Positions 10,693 to 20,932 of a stretch of DNA of 20,932 nt are shown piece by piece; positions within the stretch are counted from its first letter, which is position 1, and each line of letters opens with the position of its first letter. The stretch is taken from NCBI GenBank assembly GCA_036897625.1, contig JAYMTA010001256.1, forward strand, positions 1-20,932, in the 5' to 3' direction. The notes beneath the pieces are model-generated. The model worked only from the letters and a program-made list of their open reading frames with translations, was not told the origin of the DNA and did not search any database. The position numbers and the translations under genes are program-made. This stretch comes from Pelargonium cotyledonis (Eukaryota; Streptophyta; Magnoliopsida; Geraniales; Geraniaceae).

Positions 10693-11424
10693 GTTAGCTC
10701 TTCCTATTCCAACCATATAGTTCATAGCTTTACGCGATCTCATTCAGTATCAATCGAAGTTGGCTTTTCAATCCATGATTTTTCTTAGCTGATTGTGCTT
10801 AATTAGGTCTTTTGACTAATGGGTATTGATCTGTTCACCATTTCTCACCAAAAAAATTAATGGGAACTGTCGATTTTCTTCGTGTGGGAGTGAGGTTTGT
10901 TAGTTCGTGTGTATATTGTTTAAAAGGTCTGGTTTTGTGGGCACGCATCCTAGGCCGTTAGGCCATTTCTCTTGCTTGCTTGATGGGTTGTTCTGGAATG
11001 AATTTGTTTGCTTTCACTGGTGCTCTGCTACTTTCTGGGTTCTTTTGTACAGTAATTCGTGGGAATGAGGCAATACGTTTCGATGTTTTCTGGGTTTTCT
11101 TTGCTATTGAGTTGCCATGCTTTGCAGTAAAATCCATGGTCGAATTTCAATTTTAGAGTTCCAATTATTGTTCAGACTTAGGGTTGGATGTTTGTGGTTG
11201 GACATGCATTGATTGATTGCTTGTTTGTATATTGTTGGTTCATTTTTTCTTGATCATTTAGTTTATTTGATGGATTTCTGTTGTCCACAAATTAACTGAC
11301 TAATTGTATTATTAGAAGCCATTTAACCTAGATAATTAGAGCCTTAATTGTGATGTGGCTGAGCATGTGAATTTGTTCACTCGAGTATTCACTGTGCCTG
11401 TGTTATTCTCTTAAATTTTATCAG
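10693..11424 (+). other. Probable 5'-UTR intron of the glutamate:glyoxylate aminotransferase gene
   Basis: A GTTAGCTC donor at 10693 and a T-rich tract ending TTTTATCAG at 11424 bound a 732-base AT-rich interval. Splicing would leave an 81-base second leader exon before the ATG at 11506. Leader introns are common in highly expressed plant genes. The boundaries are predicted from sequence only. Confidence 0.5.
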
Positions 11425-11505
11425 GTGAGGAACTGCGAGTGTGGTTACGTTTTTACCTCCTTTCATCTATTGGAGTGAGACTTGTTAGAAAGGACCAACT
11501 TCATC

Positions 11506-15549
<4,044 letters not shown>

Positions 15550-15861
15550 TGTGGATGCTATGCTTCAACTCTCTGCGTAAAACTTGTATTATATATATAT
15601 TCTTCTACTATAAAAAACTTGTTTATGTTGCTTCCTACTCGAATTATAAGCTGTAAAGCTTGTTTCTATTAATAATCGTTACTCTTGTACTTTTGCATTC
15701 GACATATCATCTTATCAGTTGTTTATGTGAAACCCAAAATCTCAATTACTCCATTAGAACCATTACTACAAGCTCAAATATGTTCGTGTTTATAGACGTG
15801 TCGTGGTCGTGTTGAAACACACCAACACAAACGTTGTTGTGCTTGTGATAGTCTTGAAGAG
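15550..15861 (+). other. Aminotransferase 3' UTR and intergenic spacer
   Basis: After the stop there is an (AT)n run near 15590-15599 and AT-rich sequence with AATAAT near 15671. These are plausible weak poly(A) elements, but no clean AATAAA is present. Further on, 15780-15850 is rich in GTGTCGTGGTCGTG and ACACACCAACAC motifs, imperfect complements that could pair. No genes are seen. Confidence 0.35.
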
Positions 15862-15914
15862 TTGACCCAAAAAGTGTCTTTGGAGTCTGGTCAGATCTCA
15901 TGGTCAAAGGTCAA
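15862..15914. promoter_or_regulatory. Cluster of three W-box motifs upstream of the SMR gene
   Basis: TTGACC lies at 15862-15867, and its complement GGTCAA at 15902-15907 and 15909-15914. The last two form a tandem pair on the minus strand. W-boxes (TTGACY) are WRKY binding sites, and clustering raises the chance of function. They lie about 580-630 bases before the SMR start codon. Confidence 0.45.
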
Positions 15915-15977
15915 AACGGTCCAACTTTGCCGCCGGCTCCTCAGGTCGGAGAGACGCCCAGCCATCCACTGCGGTAG

Positions 15978-15985
15978 TCACGTGA
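15978..15985. promoter_or_regulatory. G-box (TCACGTGA)
   Basis: A palindromic CACGTG core at 15979-15984 is extended by one base pair on each side. Such sites bind bZIP and bHLH factors, including abscisic-acid and light regulators. It is about 510 bases upstream of the SMR ATG and about 270 upstream of its TATA box. Confidence 0.5.
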
Positions 15986-16058
15986 CAGAGACGGTCCATG
16001 AAGTAAAATCGGACCCACAGCAAGGGCAAAACCGGTAAAACAACCAGAAACAATTTTA

Positions 16059-16066
16059 GCGCCAAA
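16059..16066 (-). promoter_or_regulatory. E2F consensus site in the SMR promoter
   Basis: GCGCCAAA on the plus strand reads TTTGGCGC on the minus strand, an exact match to TTTSSCGC. It sits within the near-symmetrical ATTTTAGCGCCAAAAT (16053-16068), about 190 bases upstream of the TATA box. E2F sites drive G1/S-phase expression. Confidence 0.5.
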
Positions 16067-16253
16067 ATCAAAAGTCAATAATACAGTTCGGTGGCTGCCC
16101 GCGGGCAGGCAGCCATTTTCACGGGCACGCCCACACTTTGTCTCTCCTTTGAATTCTGATTAATTAAAACTCCATAGCTTATGTCACGAGTTTCCTCGGG
16201 TTCTCTCTCTCTCCGTCTCTTATTGGCATAAACACACCATTGAAGAAGATTGC

Positions 16254-16260
16254 TATAAAA
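16254..16260 (+). promoter_or_regulatory. TATA box of the SMR gene
   Basis: TATAAAA lies 233 bases before the ATG, preceded by a CT-rich patch (16201-16220) typical of plant core promoters. Transcription would begin near 16285-16295, giving a T/C-rich leader of about 200 bases. Confidence 0.6.
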
Positions 16261-16493
16261 TTTTCCAATCCACCAAACACACTCACATTTAAAGCTTCCA
16301 TTTTTTTCAATTCCTTTAAAAACCCTCTTTTCACTTTCTAAAAATAAAACAACCCTTTTCAATTTCTTCTCCTTCTTTCTTCTGGTTTCATTTGATTCTC
16401 ACCCATAAACCAAAAAGAACCCATCTTTATTCTATTCCCTCCCTTTTTTTCTCCATATTAATTTGACTTTCCTCCCAATTTCTTGCAATCATC

Positions 16494-16802
16494 ATGGGTT
16501 TTCAAGAATCAGAAGCATCTCCCAAGAAATGGGTAGTCGCCGGAATTCCCTTCCGCGGCCCCTTGAAGCCTATATACACGAAAGCTCCCGGCTACGGAGA
16601 AGATGATGATCAGTCCTGTTCGACGACGCCGACCGGCGAAGAATCTAGGATTCCGACAGTGCTGACGTGCCCACCGGCTCCCAGGAAGAAGAAACCTTCG
16701 AAATGTCATTACAACAACCATGGTGTCGGTGCTGTCAGAGAGTTCTTTTGTCCTCCTGACTTAGAAACTGTGTTCATGCGTCACGTTGAAACAGCTAAAT
16801 AG
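16494..16802 (+). CDS. SMR6: SIAMESE-related cyclin-dependent kinase inhibitor, SMR6-like
   Basis: Single-exon gene, 102 aa, no introns, as is usual for this small plant-specific family. SMR proteins bind CDK-cyclin complexes and restrain mitotic division, often promoting endoreduplication or arrest under stress. In order: an N-terminal block KKWVVAGIPFRGPLKPI (11-27) that I associate with SMR6-type members, an acidic patch EDDD (36-39), the phosphorylatable STTPT motif (43-47) shared by the family, a proline/basic segment IPTVLTCPPAPRKKKPSK (53-70), and the C-terminal REFFCPPDLETVF (82-94) corresponding to the family's E-x-x-x-FF/PPDLE cyclin-contact region. The basic run RKKK could aid nuclear entry. 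The start ATCATGGGTT gives the family N-terminus MGF. Family membership is secure; the exact subgroup number is by recall. Confidence 0.88.
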   Translation: MGFQESEASPKKWVVAGIPFRGPLKPIYTKAPGYGEDDDQSCSTTPTGEESRIPTVLTCPPAPRKKKPSKCHYNNHGVGAVREFFCPPDLETVFMRHVETAK

Positions 16803-16937
16803 CTTTTGAGTCTGCTTCTATTGTCACTTAGCTAGGAACTTAATTTGATGAAGAATTGCTTGACTTTTGATTTTTTTTTCTTAGGTTTCTTTGGTAGCTT
16901 AGCGAACTAATGCTAGTTTTTGTACAATACTTTCATA

Positions 16938-16943
16938 AATAAA
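16938..16943 (+). terminator. Poly(A) signal of the SMR gene
   Basis: AATAAA in ATAAATAAATATAG, 135 bases after the SMR stop codon and downstream of a T-rich stretch. Confidence 0.5.
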
Positions 16944-16949
16944 TATAGC

Positions 16950-19391
16950 TTTACGATCTTATATATATGTTCTTTGGTAGCTGGTAATTAGGTATGTTAT
17001 TTGATGAGTTTTTTGGATGAATCTCGATCGTCATCTTCTGTGGAAGCTTGAGTGGTTGATTAGAATTTGGAGGTGTTGATGATGAATGAGAATGGGACAT
17101 GTGTGTTGTGTATATGGAAATGGAGGTCAATTCGAAGCAAATGAGACGTGTCAAAGAAAAGTAGAGGCAAATCCTTTTCAAGGTTGAGGAGATGCTCTGC
17201 ACGGATGTTGACTAAGAGATAGACAACTCCCAAGTCAAGTTGAGCCATAGCTAAATGAGCTATTGCCCTTTTTTCTTTCTTTCTTCGTGTTTTTGTGGTT
17301 AAGATATAGGCGAAAATTTACTCCTTGTTATGGACCTAAATTTTAGTACTTCGGAGAATTTAGTTGGGTACTCATTTGTTCACTCTTAAATCATAAAACA
17401 ATCAAATTTATATCTAAACACGTGATGAAGTTTTACTAAAAGTTAGCCCCAAGTGTCTACGTTCATGATGTCTCATCTTGTGGCATATGGTATGCTAATT
17501 GTGATTCAATTTAGGCGTAAAGTGGCCTGTTTATTATGTTTCTTGTGCTTTATGTGAAACAAATTAACCTTTCTGTGAGTAAGCGTAGACAAAATAGGTA
17601 TAGTCCAACGTTAAAAAAAATATACAACAAATGTTATATATATCCAAAGATCCAAGTGAAATCTCACTACTAAATTAAGTGACCACCTTTTAATGGTTGA
17701 CTGCTCTTTTTGGAAGATAAGACACATCATCTCATTGTCTCCCCACATATTGATATGCATACTACTACAACAATGTTCATCGGATCATTAACTTCATGAC
17801 TCATCATTAACAAACCTCATGAACGGCCTTCTTTAGATAACCATTATCCTTTCATTGCGGTCTTATGAACTTACTAATCCATCAGTGACCCTCTAGTGTA
17901 ATTGTCTGGTCATATCAGTTATATATCACAAAATGCTAAAATTGCTTTTGTTTTACTTTGAGCACAGATGAGCTGAAGAAATGGCGTTATGTCGAGGTAC
18001 TATGTTCCCTCTTGTGTCTTGTAACTTATCCATTCCAACTCCTTTAGAATTGAGAGAGCCATCACATATATGGTAGAAATCTACAAAATCTCTCGAGCAC
18101 AATGTTTTTAGATCATTTATACAACCTGATTGAAAAGAAGTGTTATTTTGACAGTTGACACGTACGTATTTTTTCATTGAAGGTTTTCACGAAATGTTCC
18201 ACCCATTTTTTTTCCAAATCTTATAACTTTATAAAAGTTGAAATTATCTCTATTAAAGATTGTATTATTTTTTTTTTCTAAAAAAAAATTTATGACATCA
18301 ATTCAACGTTCATAACAAAAAATTTAAGCAATTTTTTTTGAAGAACAATACAAAAATAATTTTCTATCATGGCGTGAACCAAATCAAATTCATTGATAGT
18401 TTTGCATTCAGCATCATACGTAAAAGTTGCTTAAATATAAATTTTTTCAAGCACAAAAATTACTTTTTTTCATAACTTAATTATTACCAAATGAACCATG
18501 CATAGGAAGAAGATGGATGATGTAATTGATTTTTTTGGTTATATATAGAATCCCCACAAAGGACACCCCTACCGACCTAGGACTCTTATGATAGTGGAAG
18601 GTTCTCTGTAAAAGACAATTAGACAAGACACTACCAGTTACTACTACACATTAGGAGAATCCTATGTGAGTTTCCATCTACCTCGTTTCACACTTACAAG
18701 GAAATTAAAAATAAAATGAAAACACCAACTTTTTGCCATACTAATAATTGGCCACTACATTAGTACAATATTGTTTAATGATTTATAGTACTATTCTATG
18801 TCGAATGTTTATAGAGTAAGAGAAAACATGCAAAAACAAAAACAAAAATAAAACTCATTGTGTATGTTTTTTTATATATACTTATTTGTGTAGTTAGCTT
18901 ACAGAATATGCATGGTTGATGCTTAAGGTCTAATATTCCCTCCATAAAATAAAATAATTTTCTTGGGATCGGAGTTGTCATCTTTGAGTAATGAGTTGTG
19001 ACACATAAGTCTAAGCTTAACCAAGTTTGCATATTTCACATGGATTGCAGGTGGATTGGATGGTTATTAATATATACATTTTGATAGTTAAGTGTCCATT
19101 ATTGGAGACCACATGGGGATCAATTCCTATATGTTACTTTAATCACCATCCAATCCATATTATTGTTTCACATGAATGAAGTAATAATCAATTAATTTTT
19201 ATTTGTTTTTGCAGAATATATGATGTGTGCTCCACACATTTTTATAATACATCGCAACATAGACAATTAGTTTGTATTAATTTAATTTCTAAACTAACTT
19301 GGCATGAATTATTAATAACATATTTAATTATAACAAATTTGTAATTATGTGTTACTCAACACATGTGTAATCATGAATATATAAAAGTAAG
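16950..19391. other. Gene-poor AT-rich intergenic region
   Basis: I find no convincing gene in these 2.4 kb. Short open frames exist on the minus strand near 17060-17248 and 17953-18177. They have no Kozak support, introns or family signature that I recognise. The part 18200-18490 is low-complexity, with many poly-T and poly-A runs. Old transposon debris is likely but I cannot name it. Confidence 0.4.
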
Positions 19392-19735
19392 GAGGTAGAG
19401 GCTCGCGCGGCTCGTGACGCGATTTTATGGGCTAAGAGCAGAGGGTGGAGCAAAGTGGAGGTGGAGGGTGATTGTAAACCTTTAATGTTGGATCGGGTCA
19501 GGATAGAACATAGTTAGCCCGTATGGTTTATTGGTTGATGATTGTCGTAGTTTAGCTTCCTGTTTTGAGAATATTAAATTATCTTTTGTGTGTAGGTAAG
19601 CGAATAAGATGGCTCATCAAATAGCTAGAGCATCTTCTTCCACGTCTGCTTAGTTAATTGGGGCATATCGGAAGCCCCAGAGTGTATTGCTCTTGCTTGA
19701 TTTTAATGATTATTGAAGATTTCTTTCGTAAAATA
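19392..19735 (+). pseudogene. RNase H-like (RVT_3) remnant of a LINE-type element
   Basis: The frame from 19392 reads EVEARAARDAILWAKSRGWS and continues KVEVEGDCKPL. This is the helix and strand of the plant RNase H-like domain, with the acidic residue of VEGD. It stops at TAG 19515-19517. After a frameshift, VDDCRSLASCFENIKLSFVC follows, then an in-frame TAA, then ANKMAHQIARASSS, matching the family's R-x-ANxxAHxLA ending. The remainder trails into A-rich DNA (about 19725-19760) that resembles a retroelement 3' tail. The first half of the domain, and everything upstream, is missing. Confidence 0.75.
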
Positions 19736-19821
19736 AAAAGAATATATAGAAGTAAATATATCATAATATTGTCAATTTAACTTTTTAATTTGTCTCAAAA
19801 TGAAAAGTGAAAAAGGAATTT

Positions 19822-20006
19822 AAGCCAAACTTTTTATGGCTTAGTTTAAGTCAAACTAATAAGATAATGACATCTCATTAAATTAAATTTCACTCATACT
19901 CGTCCAAGTGAATTGGTGAGAGCGGAGCGACCCCCCGAACCATGATTTTTAATGAGGTGTCATCATATCTTTCATGACTTAGCCTAAACCATAAAATGTT
20001 TGGATT
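19822..20006. mobile_element. Foldback (MITE-like) element with long imperfect inverted arms
   Basis: The left arm (19822-19883) and the reverse complement of the right arm (19944-20006) share AAxCCAAAC-TTTTATGG, then TTAG and TAAGTCA, then AGATA-ATGACA-CTCATTAAA, with scattered mismatches and small gaps. The loop of about 60 bases holds a GC-rich spot (GCGGAGCGACCCCCC). Weaker similarity may extend the arms outward to roughly 19781 and 20035. It is non-coding. A transcript through it would form a long hairpin. Confidence 0.65.
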
Positions 20007-20453
20007 AGAATCTTCAATCCCAATTAAAAATTAAAAACATATGAAATATTTTTTTCAGGGAAACTAGTTATACATGTATGACTAATAGCGCCACCTGTAA
20101 CAAAAAAATATTTTATCCATCCACAATATTCCACTCATTATTTATCTCATATAGCATGAATCATGCATTGTTAAGATAGTTTAGTTATCTACACAATTGA
20201 TGTGTCATTATGACCGAACATTTGGAGCACACGTTGCCGTAGAAGTACTGTAGACGTCAGAGTCTTATAGATAAGTTTTCGCACTAATTAGAATACTTTG
20301 GAATGACTTACACGTGAATGGATGAGGTTCGATCGGTACCTATAATCCACTTAACACGATGTACCACACTGTTAAGCAAAACTCATGTGGGGATTGCATC
20401 TCAGATGAGAGTAAAACTATTACTATGAAAGAAAAATGAAAGAAGAATAAATT
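20007..20453. other. AT-rich intergenic DNA
   Basis: I see no gene, RNA or clear element here beyond isolated short motifs. Confidence 0.4.
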
Positions 20454-20474
20454 ATATGTGTCAATGACACATAT
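20454..20474. repeat. Short perfect palindrome, 10-bp arms
   Basis: ATATGTGTCA and TGACACATAT are exact reverse complements around a single A at 20464. It may be chance in AT-rich DNA, a protein site, or a transposon end. Confidence 0.6.
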
Positions 20475-20706
20475 GAAACTTAAATATGGGAAGAAGAAAA
20501 ACAATACTGCGTAGTATTGAAGGTGTATTTGAGTTTTGTAGTATTTATAAATATATGAGTAGGTCGAAAATTCTAATTAACCTAACTCTAACAAACATGT
20601 CTATTATCTTCATAGGGCCAAAAAATGAACAGTAATTATGGTTGTGTAAATATACGATCCACTGACATAAACAATGGTTATATATTTAAGAGATAATGAC
20701 TGAAAA

Positions 20707-20797
20707 CTACTCTAAACTTGACACTATTTGCAGTTCACTACTTTGAACTTTTTTATGTAATTTTTGGCTACTTTGAACTTTTTTTTTTTTTTTTACT
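20707..20797. repeat. Three-copy imperfect tandem repeat, period about 30 bp
   Basis: CTAC-T-TxAACTT begins at 20707, 20738 and 20768. Copies 2 and 3 share 17 identical bases (CTACTTTGAACTTTTTT); copy 1 is diverged (CTACTCTAAACTTGACAC). Copy 3 runs into a poly-T tract. The block probably belongs to a dispersed plant repeat. Confidence 0.6.
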
Positions 20798-20932
20798 TCG
20801 TTAGATTTCATCAGTTAACACGTGAAATGTCTTAAATACCCTTGTCCATTTTAACTATTGACTACCCTATACTTTCAGATTTGTGTCAAATGTTAGGGTT
20901 TGTATTAGATTTGTGTTGATTGAACAAATTTT

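Noticed and set aside
16075-16362. Minus-strand open frame of 95 codons
   Set aside because: It covers the SMR promoter and leader, including the TATA box and CT-rich patch, and has no family resemblance.
17060-17248. Minus-strand frame beginning MAQLDLGVVYLLVNIRAEHL
   Set aside because: It looks protein-like at first, but I recognise no family, there are no supporting exons, and the opposite strand is equally ambiguous. Possibly old coding debris.
17953-18177. Minus-strand frame with several cysteines (74 codons)
   Set aside because: Short, not recognisable and without splice or promoter support. It may be retroelement debris, but I cannot show it.

Overview
This is nuclear DNA from a flowering plant. 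The four protein-coding genes have plant-type architecture: three are split by GT-AG introns, two of the products have transit-peptide-like N-termini, one ends in a peroxisomal targeting tripeptide, and the intergenic DNA is AT-rich with decayed transposon pieces. The products look like core eudicot proteins, probably rosid. I cannot fix the family or species from sequence alone. Gene models were assembled by hand from splice sites, reading phase and recalled family sequences.

Layout. (1) 467-4814 (+): a ten-exon gene for a plastid-type anthranilate-phosphoribosyltransferase-like protein (592 aa), homologous to Arabidopsis At1g70570. (2) 5416-8672 (-): a seven-exon PRS3-type ribose-phosphate pyrophosphokinase (418 aa) with an organellar N-terminal extension. 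It converges on gene 1, and the two poly(A) signals are about 170 bp apart. A short terminal-inverted-repeat element sits in its last intron. (3) 9001-9660 (+): a badly decayed RNase H-type remnant of a LINE retroelement. (4) 11506-15549 (+): glutamate:glyoxylate aminotransferase (480 aa, 13 coding exons, a probable 5'-UTR intron, C-terminal SRM), the photorespiratory peroxisomal enzyme. (5) 16494-16802 (+): an intronless SIAMESE-related CDK inhibitor, closest to SMR6 (102 aa), behind a promoter with W-boxes, a G-box, a perfect E2F consensus and a TATA box. (6) 16950-20932: gene-poor AT-rich DNA holding a second, clearer RNase H remnant, a foldback MITE-like element of about 185 bp, a short palindrome and a three-copy tandem repeat.

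How the genes relate. The pyrophosphokinase makes PRPP, and the canonical family of gene 1 consumes PRPP, so supply and a possible use lie tail to tail. The TrpD-like protein lacks recognisable forms of the two glycine/histidine motifs that bind PRPP in true anthranilate phosphoribosyltransferases, so its substrate is uncertain. In Arabidopsis the homologues of genes 1 and 4 are direct neighbours (At1g70570 and At1g70580), which points to old microsynteny with the PRS gene gained here or lost there. I see no RNA genes, CRISPR arrays or intact mobile elements.
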